64,000 nucleotides of DNA from JACCXJ01 sp050740695. GTDB lineage: Bacteria > Pseudomonadota > Gammaproteobacteria > JACCXJ01. The notes under the pieces are model-generated. The model was not told the DNA's origin. It searched no databases and worked only from the letters and a program-made list of their open reading frames with translations. A program made the translations under genes and the position numbers. Numbering within the stretch: the first letter of the stretch is position 1; every line of letters begins with the position of its first letter. Location of the stretch: assembly GCA_050740695.1 (NCBI GenBank), contig JBOIDR010000003.1, forward strand, positions 1-64,000, read 5' to 3'. Of this stretch, positions 27,101 through 30,502 are shown piece after piece.

Positions 27101-29258
27101 TGCCTGCGGCGCCGATGCTCGGCCCAGAAGCAGAAACCCCGGCATCGGCCGGGGTCTCTTGGGCAAGGCTCGGGGTGGCCGTGGGCGGCGGGGCCTGGCC
27201 AGCCCAAGCCCCAGTGGCTCGGTCTCGTGCACCGATTGCCGTTACGGTGCCGTCGGCGTTCTCACGAAGATTCAGATCAGCGCTTCGTCTGGCCGCTTCG
27301 ATCGCCAATTCCCTGGTCTTGGGATTGTTGCCGAACGATACCTCTTTCCCTTCGGAGACAAGCTGGACCACTCGTTCATGGGACTTTTCACGGGCCCCGG
27401 CGGCCAAGTCTCCAAATACAGCATCGACCTCTTCCCCTTTGTTCGCTGGCCTCCGGCCGAGCGGAGGCGCCGCGGTGGACGACAGCAAATCGGATTGGGC
27501 GGCGGCGCCCTCTCCTTGCCCTCCCCCTTGCGAAGGGGGAAGGTTGGGTGGGGGTAGCCCCGGACTGTCGACCTGAGTGTCAACCGGAGGGGCGACGAGG
27601 CCCGCGGCGCGTGACAGCGGCCCGCGGGCGGCCAGCTCGGCGACGCGTGCTTGCTCGGCCGCGAGATCGGCGCGGGCGCGCTCGACCATCTGTTCGCGGA
27701 GCGTCTTCGAAGTTTCAAGCGCAGGGTTCTCCCCAGCCGCCCCTTCCTGCCCTTCCCTGCCCAACCCCCTCCCTTCCTCCCCCGCTCCACGCAGGGGAGG
27801 GGGGGCAGGAAGGGAGTTGGATAGATCCGGGGGAGGGTTGGGTGGGGGTGATCCCGCTCGCCCTGCCGGCGCCGGCAAACCCTCCCCGAGGATGTCGCGA
27901 ATGTGGCGCTGCTGGGCCGGGTCGAGATCGCCCAGGCCGACGTCACCTTCTTGCCCTCCCCTGCCCAACCCACTCCCTTCCTCCCCCGCTCCGCTCAGGG
28001 GAGGGGGGGCAGGAAGGGGGTTGGATAGATCCGGGGGAGGGTTGGGTGGGGGTGCGCCTGGCGTAGGGCCGGCGTTGGGCCCTGTGCCGAGTGGGGGTGC
28101 TGCGCCCGCCCCAGGTGCGGGCGGTGGCGGCAGAGGGGGGGCAGCCCCAGGGCTCACCGCGCCGGTCGCCGCACCGAGCAAGCCGCCGCTCGCCGCCCCG
28201 AGCGCGGTGGCATTGACCACGCCCTCACCCGGACGTCGGGTGGCGTCCAAGTGCTCCCGGGTCGCGAGGTTCTCGTGGAGCTTCTCGGTGCCGCTCTGCG
28301 GGGCCTCCTGCAATGCCTCACGGCCGGCGCCGGTCAGGGTGCGCTTGACGACTCCCCCAGAGGGATTCAGCAACTGGCTGAAAGCCCCGCCGCCGGTCAC
28401 GGCAGAGATCCCGCCCGTGGTCAACGCGGTACGGCCGAAGACCTCGTTCTCCGCCGATCGGGCGGTTTCCTCGCGCGCCAGCGCCATCCGTTCCGCCAGC
28501 GGCAAGCCCGCATCCGTCCGCGCGAGGGCCTCCTGGAAGAACGGGGCCTTGGCGAGTTGCTCGTCCGGGGCCTCGCGGATCTGGTGGCCGATCTGGGCAG
28601 CGTTCTGTGCCCCGGAGAAGACCCCCTCCGCGGTCCCGAAGCCAAGGCCGGGCGCGACCGCCCCGCCGATCTTCTGCGCGATCCTCCCGCCACCGAGCAC
28701 CTTGGTCACGGCCTCTCCGGCCTTGAGCGCCTGGAGCCCCCGCGCGAGCCCGAGCCCGGGCACCGCCATCGCCACCGTGCCCGGCAACGATTCGGCGGCC
28801 GAGAGCCCGATTGTCGAGAAGGGAGTGGGCCCGAGGCTTAGATCGTCGGTGACGAGCGGTGCAGCCGCGGCGGCCTTGCCGCCCTCGCTCATCCGGCCCC
28901 TCCACCACTCGGCCGCCTCTCGCCCGGTATCTTCTATCGCGCCGCCAACCTGCTCGGCGCCGAGCTTCCGCAGCCCGAACCCAGCGGTCTCGACGATCCC
29001 GGCCGCCCCAGCGGCTACGGCCTTGCCGAAGTCACTGGCGGTCGCACCGACATCGCTCACCCGCTTGGCCTGGCTCCAATCGATAGGGCCAGGCCCTTCC
29101 TGCCCTGCCCTTTGCGAAGAGGGGGGAGAAGGTGGGGGCTGCCCTCCCCTGCTTTGCGGGGGAGGGTTGGGTGGGGGTAGCGCCGCGGCCGCTACCGCGT
29201 TCGTTTCTTCGTTCTCGATCGGCGCGATGCGCCGCGCATTACTCCAGTCGATGGGCAT
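12105..29258 (-). CDS. Giant phage polyvalent protein (methylase-helicase-peptidase-ART-PLxRFG), 5717 residues
   Basis: One uninterrupted 17.1-kb frame. Residues 70-380 are Ala/Gly-rich and amphipathic, as in ejected virion proteins. A conserved segment lies at about 1043-1100 (TKWLPKEPWYAAIPERLNP), and another at 1305-1360 contains KRGGWVFPKKR. At 1954-2500 is an N6-adenine methylase (ILEPGSGIGHF near 2083, NPPF near 2147). At 2760-3530 is a superfamily-2 helicase of DarB/Strawberry-notch type: SVGAGKT near 2778, DEAQ near 2935, EGRIVRQGN near 3277. Then come LPD3-like domains (about 3626-3747 and 4620-4740), zinc-peptidase motifs HELQH (3933) and HELGVH (4130), and an ADP-ribosyltransferase-like region (4358-4597). 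PLTRFG lies near 5032 in the C-terminal part typical of PLxRFG virion proteins. Such proteins are thought to enter the host with the DNA and counter defence. Segments 798-991 and 1835-1954 coincide with other genes, so the ORF may be a recent fusion. Confidence 0.9.
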   Translation of the reverse strand: MPIDWSNARRIAPIENEETNAVAAAALPPPNPPPQSRGGQPPPSPPSSQRAGQEGPGPIDWSQAKRVSDVGATASDFGKAVAAGAAGIVETAGFGLRKLGAEQVGGAIEDTGREAAEWWRGRMSEGGKAAAAAPLVTDDLSLGPTPFSTIGLSAAESLPGTVAMAVPGLGLARGLQALKAGEAVTKVLGGGRIAQKIGGAVAPGLGFGTAEGVFSGAQNAAQIGHQIREAPDEQLAKAPFFQEALARTDAGLPLAERMALAREETARSAENEVFGRTALTTGGISAVTGGGAFSQLLNPSGGVVKRTLTGAGREALQEAPQSGTEKLHENLATREHLDATRRPGEGVVNATALGAASGGLLGAATGAVSPGAAPPLPPPPAPGAGAAPPLGTGPNAGPTPGAPPPNPPPDLSNPLPAPPPLSGAGEEGSGLGRGGQEGDVGLGDLDPAQQRHIRDILGEGLPAPAGRAGSPPPNPPPDLSNSLPAPPPLRGAGEEGRGLGREGQEGAAGENPALETSKTLREQMVERARADLAAEQARVAELAARGPLSRAAGLVAPPVDTQVDSPGLPPPNLPPSQGGGQGEGAAAQSDLLSSTAAPPLGRRPANKGEEVDAVFGDLAAGAREKSHERVVQLVSEGKEVSFGNNPKTRELAIEAARRSADLNLRENADGTVTAIGARDRATGAWAGQAPPPTATPSLAQETPADAGVSASGPSIGAAGTTTRAAAAAPESLLSATAAPALGEGPAEHKGEARAPTDVLPQEDGRSADLLARDAEILDQAAHQAATSPQNDLAEPRDLAQPKKLEPGRDATVRGADQPRNLPQGKAVSEKTLSTANVPLHGTEDLAPPTSDLKGTRQGAVPDAETARDVGRRDTLVKQGFGALDVPGQARVLESVLPLIHDDKVFRIQTIPVDVVHKLVGKEVSPKDLLHDKAMFVHALATNNDLAVRGAAVDAIVRSPAFPVAEVLGERALPSRRDDATARETPEIHAAHPLSPSALPTIARPRRGRDARLEDPGMQAALRYMAMQAGWAQRGGEQLRDEKDQVIGRTKWLPKEPWYAAIPERLNPQATIEAVRKAIAGEKLGAKERRVVGYMLDALDGMREAGALSPEEREVELARRQEEEEAEREAREEREAIMAEAEMAVAALPDEDIDVFIADEVQSGGQGSGSEAAEGGRRALETDTAGAVGSDTPRGTEARLDRDAPLLEAYSAEELAAREQRQLDAERRAAEQEAAAKRKREADRARGDFRLTGSDLEADELAARGQKSLLDQPAGNQLSSKQPVETAGDRSQAPPPSQQSDQATSPLRIEDLTEKSIIVRGDTETHKNRIKALRGLWNRKRGGWVFPKKREAQVRAGLNDLLESVSWVPIRPNGETVTAPERKTDQITYQGRTISASPPSQQSDQVTSPPETPTPPAFVPREGWETNMWKARDYAQALGIEVGRKRLATLVAEINAKVAPPEKPTPEPSQKEAAESDFEKPRYLGQDSEGNHIVSAERKDNAYRLEERAPTRAEAMAKLEESIQRESSKPAVVEQPAEPASKTPAGPGVEEAVDAALDEAFKSNWIWPIREATPTLAEKFKRLADLDVKVLDEPVSRRAVPHNEYFRTLQGIWLDVEAMQREADPYAKESIERSLANLERKAVKLIGPLQMENAKAAFFYAKQLPALIAAVRERLGTEGGITSGPLSEADLSALFDEAAAEVAAEGPPKTPTKRPLPAKSTPKGPPQAKLREKTAADIAKEAAKLGVKGIDETLKGLAELFGGGRIQSFPAGFDAEAYAKAKPHFEAALEAFQAAGKTLKDLFKFLIHNFGAGIKPYAVHFAREKGLGLDAKEKSDGGLPIHGEAAPQGQPAERAEADEADREPGSVPGRDPGGFRSQGSRSGTQDDEGLAGGTAVSGAGAGRRDGEARDPGVPDRRAPGAARAGGKRGGSGRDAEREARAGAPGEGASDPGVLSPGNYRITEADALGQGGAKTKARQNLEAIRVLKRLAAESRPATAEEQAALVKYVGWGDSALANNVFPLGSRFNTGWEDIGRDLQELLSREEYAAARASTLNAHYTSKTIIQGIYGALKRLGFAGGRILEPGSGIGHFIGLLPSEWSAQSRFTGVELDTTSAAIASHLYPKSDIRQQGFEAFKMPKGYFDLALGNPPFDSTIIQSDPEYANRRFSLHDYFIAKSLDRVRPGGLLALVTSHYSLDKGRDAMRTYVQGQADLLGAIRLPKTAFMANAGTEVVTDVLFLRKRLPGEEPGGEAWGEITPIQTPDGEAYINEYFAAHPELVLGEHALSGSMYSGNEYTVEPRPGEDLARAIEAAADRLPANAYRPTTHETPPEAARIVDVDPRKAKEGAYYLGPEGELLLREEGAGHLVAVKEKGKGEGISEKHAEIIRRFVPLRDAALRVLQVQIEGRDDAAIEAAQAELTSAYEAFIKQHGFINTIQVYARKGKDGVDGETERHPILDAFKGDPDAYRVASLEVLDEERKTWQRAPIFSERVIAPHREPAVESVEDALHVSLYRHGAVDLGEIGRLAGMSEAEAFEALGTVVYEDPVTQAIETADAYLSGNVRQKLAAAREAARNDPRYERNVAALEAVQPADLPPSRIALALGQPILETAEIEAFGRELGLPIRVTEFNGAWGVEQDGWGVKSNLAATSEWGTSRYNGIELIDAALNSRTVKVYDTIVEDGKDRQVLNQEETVKAQEKLQRIKQRFAEWAWEEPARAERLARAYNDHYNHTVKRDYGGPHIEKMSFPGLSAKLTPRPHQKRVAWRIVQSGNTYMAHSVGAGKTIGSIVAGMELKRLGIKKKPAYVVPNHMLKQFAVEFYDLYPAAKILVADEEQFAAVNRKRFMGRVANENWDAVIITHSAFGMIPMSPDFQADFIQRQIDELAQFLLAAAGDRMKVKLIERQKKRLEQRLAKLISGERKDKGVHFEETGIDMLFVDEAQAYRKIDFITNQTGIKGIDPNGSVRGSDLYLKSRYIESLSPGRSLVLMSGTPITNTLAEVYSIQRLLQGPLLEAMGIHHFDAWAASFGDYATNLEATPGGSYQAVTRFAKFKNLTALSQIWGEVGDTVFAKDLHYIERPKVRGGGRELVIGEQTETQENYRRLLAERIKDIKARRGPPQKGDDIILSVITDGQYAALDPRFVDPEGPPVPDSKVEILIDRVHAIWQESKPERSAQMIFNDLGLPGNAEGRGFSTYAYIRDELVRRGMPRGEIAFMQDYKKSADKKKLFESVNAGRVRVLIGSSEAMGTGVNAQKRLIALHHLDPDRYLPSNIEQREGRIVRQGNTNPEVQIAAYVTRGSFDETMWQFLETKQRFIEQFLRGDAGVDEATDVDGMADQFALARAMSSDNPLALELAGLEGDIQRLSTLKRAHLDDQAKLRSALVRLKAQIPAVERRIGDIETTIQKRTDTKGDKFRMTVSKAGHSDRAEAATAIVAALKKEARALLKSKEREASGDLGVLGGLPLTYSIETRAKEITGQGGRAQFELAVRASLFLEGQGGVRAFGPVIQDLQAITDEPGHSMVTGLEHTARGFDGMLTREREDLARLRHELDGAENRVGRPFEHEDSLAGKQRRAEEIRAELAKGDEKTTPEPEAGAEDSGVRYSRASAPGFGQRSGLFDQPAVRVIQLTGLPFPNAKAALRYALDRLRGSYRNRDTGWDISVARAGLEKALSHSGRPSNLHLNAVRALPGLLDHAVLAESKPDAEGDPNIRAIHRFYAPLRVGKSLYRVKLTVKETTLGKKFYDQSLTEIETANVQLVGEDQSPQDAQSTRTATGPLAARVSIPDLLRGAVRDSDGQPFAPEDGRRYSYLGERAAKVPRHALAAARASAEQGIPMEAIRKTTGWFKPRDGKWRFEISDAEATLRHGLEYQQAKTVGEALDHKTLFENYPQLADVRIVWRKHLPADVGGGYDPSRNVIHLNATRLPRQILSTLLHELQHLVQYMEGFARGGSPEDAAFISAAATMGIDVSNREAVISAYARLMGEVEARDVQARANLSAEELRERPPYISQGIPESDFIVRREGDFAAEVGPPLDGRPRGAQSQQRNQKPGPAGLSVSVGVLDVLTGRFGAGVGRLFESKTLRIVQHESELPPRLNDGKGGIRGVYDPKTDITWMVADNLSAADAPGVFLHELGVHFGLERMVGSEKYQDIIAEVKRMEAAGDPAVLAARKAIPKGTREAAMDDELLAYLVEKHPELPLVKRILAAIRAFLFRKGLIKKIRPEDVVALARAAAKHAARAPTLPSPARQGREKGGAPAYSGSPLWYSEMAKFIDAKAPGKAPAGQWKMLLAGWAKAGKFKGDELEWSGVQEWLDLRPGPVTKGEVLDFVRAQPGFDISPELRASAMRGLPLFARAQDQTQTPEFKRWFGGSKVVDEKGRPLRLVHHGDIPGGIFSNVADQQRAGVTPRKVLEWGLLGHWFSEHAQESYGPNRVDAYLSIKNPLYAGRDRKDPITLEQFRTVILMMDGNLTKDLGFEAQRLGIKLTADLRIISSKDIAKLHSSVTQGRQYRGPYTWYDLIYEYTDWAFADRIPGNDSRDSRADRGLGNIDIRLRLTNAVKSMGYDGYLAHDGAWVAFESNQIKSATDNSGAFDATNPDIRYSRVPVGGDVFGHYSDLEDLRRKVRDYAQREYVFRPKIEVVRATKEQVIIPWQGVKHTIAGARDEATLKTVNVLPELVSNSRHTKTEPDREGRRNIKAVHEYQADAAIDGQSYRVLIVVREHLDGKRFYDHVAIAEKDEPAGISGERQSVSSDESLQPAAGSSSTIAADGGPVKDQGPLYSRGTPPEGTPPDPGTPEGSAAAVDRIGDAMRATRHGWDGIKSKVLEDWRPAWLGLFTRRQLVDIGQGMVPALADYDRAVQAMDADRSQFDDQAHEVAEAAAAYVRANRKEADQLFDLMHSATLAGVDPADRFRASINRQEAFEEMASLRRRMRGRSGEADVLQARIDQILTRLGNEKVRKAAHPGLARRYWALSQEAKVVYAKMRDLYKKRFDEREEALIQRIRDAEADERWKARLIADIRARFETARLSAPYFPLTRFGDYWVAATNPHGEREFHLRESTHQQKALLEELQRGGYQQIAHGYKMDSLFEQQGASAGFVSNVIKLLDKGMRNTPGAAAIKDDIYQMYLQTLPELSARKNWIHRQKTPGFSKDALRSFARQMFHGNRQLARLRRQTAMEKALAAARKQVSDAADPNRAAQLVNEMQKRDEWIKNPTTATWANVAGSVGFLWYLTAPAAALVNTSQTPLVAYPLLATRHGWGKAAAALSRAAADYFKGGFTVEAALQGEELAAFRRFLADGLIDKTQSHDLAGMSETPSGIYSGRAAKIMRAASYLFHRAERMNREVTALAAFRLGRAEGLGFEAAYEQAKALTWESHFDYSNSNKARFIQGDVARVLWMFKQFSQHMTYLLARSAHQSMKGMSPQIRSEARKRLTGLLGMHALFAGALGMPLMGTLAMVMNALFDDEDEPYDFETEFRNFLAEAFGPGWGQAIAKGPVESITGLGISPRVGLSDLWFREPDRTLEGRGLVEYWTEQLLGPLGGIALKAGTGYEMFQEGHTARALESMTPGPIRDGLRMLRYAGDGVQSLRGDPVMEDVSTWNLLWQGAGFSPAELAQKYDANRALKDIERRILNRRENLINRWWLARRTGDQEGVREAMDAIRRFNVSPILRENPRARITPATLLASTQQRRNYSRRAEGGIIVDQRLSRLPERVQFVPVPP
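16511..16550. repeat. Palindromic repeat element, short type
   Basis: CCCTCCCCTGCCTTGCGGGG continues as GAGGGTAGGGTGGGGGC. It is an inverted repeat with a 3' GGTTGGGTGGGGG-like tail, inserted in frame in the giant gene between the second zinc-peptidase region and the following domain, where it encodes a Pro/Ser linker. Related short copies lie at 27516-27560, 29096-29180 and 30030-30144. Confidence 0.8.
17094..17177. repeat. Terminator-like hairpin plus dispersed palindrome inside the giant gene
   Basis: AAGCCCGGCGGGGCCGGGCTT forms a strong hairpin with extended A/T-rich flanks (CAGAAA on the left, TTTCTCTG on the right). It is followed at 17141-17177 by a copy of the GCGCCCC(N4)GGGCGCCC dispersed repeat. 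Both are translated in frame between the first peptidase motif and the second. They look like intergenic elements that became part of the coding sequence. Confidence 0.7.
23399..23755 (-). CDS. Nested 118-residue protein in a second frame of the giant gene
   Basis: The frame begins MADYRYMARQLLKDNQPNEL and stays protein-like to its end: a helical, acidic product with FLDEIQADFGAREVEAVHR and REIQEFLIDELRGLLGPEE. The sequence AAGGAGAAGAGCG lies directly before the ATG, a near-consensus ribosome binding site. In the giant frame the same DNA gives only Gly/Arg/Asp/Ala-rich sequence without recognisable structure. The stop (TGA, 23399-23401) lies where the methylase-helicase homology begins in the giant frame (GNYRITEADALGQGG). 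Small genes directly upstream of DarB-like genes are common in phages. I infer that this is a genuine gene over which the giant frame reads through. Confidence 0.75.
   Translation of the reverse strand: MADYRYMARQLLKDNQPNELKQMRQTGNLEAFLDEIQADFGAREVEAVHRTMKGLPAELPYQERVQAAETAKREIQEFLIDELRGLLGPEESEVDPDETPSEKLERERLERVRLTLGY
26286..26867 (+). CDS. HNH homing-type endonuclease encoded antisense within the giant gene
   Basis: The protein has 193 residues. An N-terminal zinc ribbon (CLACGGIITTRR, then FCNGECRRSYYR) precedes the HNH_3 motif YEHRFVMQQVLGRDL, LLPHELVHHVNGDGLDPENL and VIMDKRKHGLEH. Two helix-turn-helix segments follow (ISPPDIARRLGVRYRALARA; LSLREIARLVGTSHGCVSAR), which are typical specificity modules of phage homing enzymes. 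AAAGGATGAG lies 5' of the second ATG (26295), so translation may start there. The gene is entirely opposite residues 798-991 of the giant protein, whose frame stays open across it. It would make a site-specific DNA cut that helps the gene spread between phages. Confidence 0.9.
   Translation: MSSMNLRCLACGGIITTRRQGTFAKNFCNGECRRSYYRVNSRTPYREVVIGGERMYEHRFVMQQVLGRDLLPHELVHHVNGDGLDPENLVIMDKRKHGLEHSRLSWDIECAKALLDEGISPPDIARRLGVRYRALARAFEVRGWRSKILRSVKWDVGSAKRLFADGLSLREIARLVGTSHGCVSARFKLLGLR
27516..27560. repeat. Palindromic repeat element, short type
   Basis: GCCCTCCCCCTTGCGAAGGG is followed by GGAAGGTTGGGTGGGGGTAG. The inverted repeat surrounds TTGCGAA. In the giant protein it encodes the linker LPPPNLPPSQGGGQGEG. 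Confidence 0.85.
27751..27850. repeat. Palindromic repeat element, long type (copy 2)
   Basis: This is about 100 bp with the same layout as the 10876 copy: a CCTGCCCAACCCCCTCCCTT arm, a centre around CTCCACGCAGGGGAGGGGG, and a GGAGGGTTGGGTGGGGGTG end. In the giant protein it encodes PPPNPPPDLSNSLPAPPPLR and then GAGEEGRGLGREGQEG. Confidence 0.9.
27953..28053. repeat. Palindromic repeat element, long type (copy 3)
   Basis: This third long copy lies 100 bp from copy 2 in the same orientation and is also in frame. It encodes PPPNPPPDLSNPLPAPPPLS and GAGEEGSGLGRGGQEG. The reading phase is the same in copies 2 and 3, as expected if only frame-preserving insertions survive. Confidence 0.9.
29096..29180. 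repeat. Two adjacent short palindromic elements near the giant-gene start
   Basis: Two short-type elements lie in tandem: CTGCCCTTTGCGAAGAGGGG with its tail, then GCCCTCCCCTGCTTTGCGGG ending GGAGGGTTGGGTGGGGGTAG. They separate two copies of the N-terminal motif (IDWSNARRI and IDWSQAKRV) in the giant protein. Confidence 0.85.
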
Positions 29259-30491
29259 CTACTTCGGGTCCTTCACTTCCTTGCCCGTGGCGTCGTAGAC
29301 CCGGCCGCCCTTCACGGTCAGGCGGCCGCGACCCGGAACCTCATAGATACCGTCCTCGGGAACGCCGGTGCCCTGCCCTCGCTGCCCCGCCCCCGGCAGC
29401 TCCACCGGCACCGCCTGTCCGGTCGCCGGGTCTACCGAATAGAACCGCTTGGCGCCCGTCGGGTAGCCGTCTTCGCCAGTCACCGGATCCCCGATGATGC
29501 GGCGCGTTTGGGACGACCGATCCCCGAAGAGCAATCGATCGGTCGCCGAGAAGTCCGCCGGGTTCTCATCGAGGAGTGTCTGGGCCCGCGACGCCTTGAC
29601 CTGCTCGAGGGTTGGCGGGGCGCGCAGGTCCTTCACGGCCTTGAGGGCCGCGAGATCGCCCGCGAAGGCCTCCCGGTCGTCCTTGGCCGCCTCTCTCCCG
29701 CGCTTCTCTGCGCCGGCCCGCGCCCGGTTCGCGGCGATGGTCTCGCCGGCCGTCGCGGCCTGGCCGATGAAGTCGGCGATCGCCGCCCCGGTCGTGAGGT
29801 TCGGATTCAAGCGCGGCAGGACCACCCGCTGCCGCCCCGGCTCCACCGTCTGCGCCTGCGGCGCCGGCAGGGCCGGGGCCGCGCCGCTCACCTTCGGCGG
29901 CGGCCCATCGAAGGTAGTGATCTGGCCCGTGCGGTTGTTCCGGAAGTACCCCTGCCCGGGCGCCAAGGGCGGGGACCCGGGCTGGGCCAGATCCGACTGG
30001 ACGGCTTGGCGCGTGAGGCGCGCACCCGCTCCCCGCCCTCCGCCTTGCGAAGCGGGAGGGTTGGGTGGGGGTAGCCCTCGCGAAGCGGGAGGCGAAGCCG
30101 TTAAACCTCCCCCTTTAGAAGGGGGAGGCGAAGGAGGGGGTAAAGCCGCCCGTTGCGAAGCGAGAGGGCTGGGAGCCGGTACCACCCCAGCCCGAGGGGC
30201 CGACCCGACCGGCGGCGCGACGGAGCGAGGCTCCGCTCCGACGGCGCCCCTAGCAAAGTCCGCGATGCCACCTGCGGCGCTTGCGACGACCTGCGGACCG
30301 TTGCGGATGAGCGGTTCCACGAACGGCCTCGTCAGCGCCTTTACGGGCTCGACAATGGCATCGGCGACCTGCTGCTGCCCTTCTCGGTAGGCGGTTCCAA
30401 CTCGGAAAGGCAGTGACGGTTGTTGTACCTTTTTCGCCCCTTTGCTCGTCGGCAAAGGCGGCAGATCATCGTACTGTCGTTGCTGCTGCAT
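29259..30491 (-). CDS. Phage virion-associated protein with Pro/Gly-rich linkers
   Basis: The protein has 410 residues and no recognised family. The N-terminus (QQQRQYDDLPPLPTSKGAKK) and an Ala-rich amphipathic segment precede a long Pro/Gly linker made of repeat elements. A helical middle follows (AATAGETIAANRARAGAEKR, EAFAGDLAALKAVKD), then a beta-rich end (DGIYEVPGRGRLTVKGGRVY). Its stop abuts the ATG of the giant gene with no gap, so the two are almost certainly translated together. By position it is probably an internal or ejected virion protein. Confidence 0.75.
   Translation of the reverse strand: MQQQRQYDDLPPLPTSKGAKKVQQPSLPFRVGTAYREGQQQVADAIVEPVKALTRPFVEPLIRNGPQVVASAAGGIADFARGAVGAEPRSVAPPVGSAPRAGVVPAPSPLASQRAALPPPSPPPSKGGGLTASPPASRGLPPPNPPASQGGGRGAGARLTRQAVQSDLAQPGSPPLAPGQGYFRNNRTGQITTFDGPPPKVSGAAPALPAPQAQTVEPGRQRVVLPRLNPNLTTGAAIADFIGQAATAGETIAANRARAGAEKRGREAAKDDREAFAGDLAALKAVKDLRAPPTLEQVKASRAQTLLDENPADFSATDRLLFGDRSSQTRRIIGDPVTGEDGYPTGAKRFYSVDPATGQAVPVELPGAGQRGQGTGVPEDGIYEVPGRGRLTVKGGRVYDATGKEVKDPK
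30030..30144. repeat. Cluster of short palindromic elements in the 410-residue gene
   Basis: Two or three short-type units follow each other: CGCCCTCCGCCTTGCGAAGC ending in GGTTGGGTGGGGGTAG, a partial unit, and CCTCCCCCTTTAGAAGGGGG with its tail. They encode PPPSPPPSKGGG and LPPPNPPASQGGGRG in the neighbouring virion protein. Confidence 0.85.
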
Positions 30492-30502
30492 GGCTGGTGT
30501 CC

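Noticed and set aside
27739..28053. CRISPR-like array of C-rich repeats
   Set aside because: Copies are palindromic elements of unequal length with coding sequence between them. There are no uniform spacers and no cas genes.
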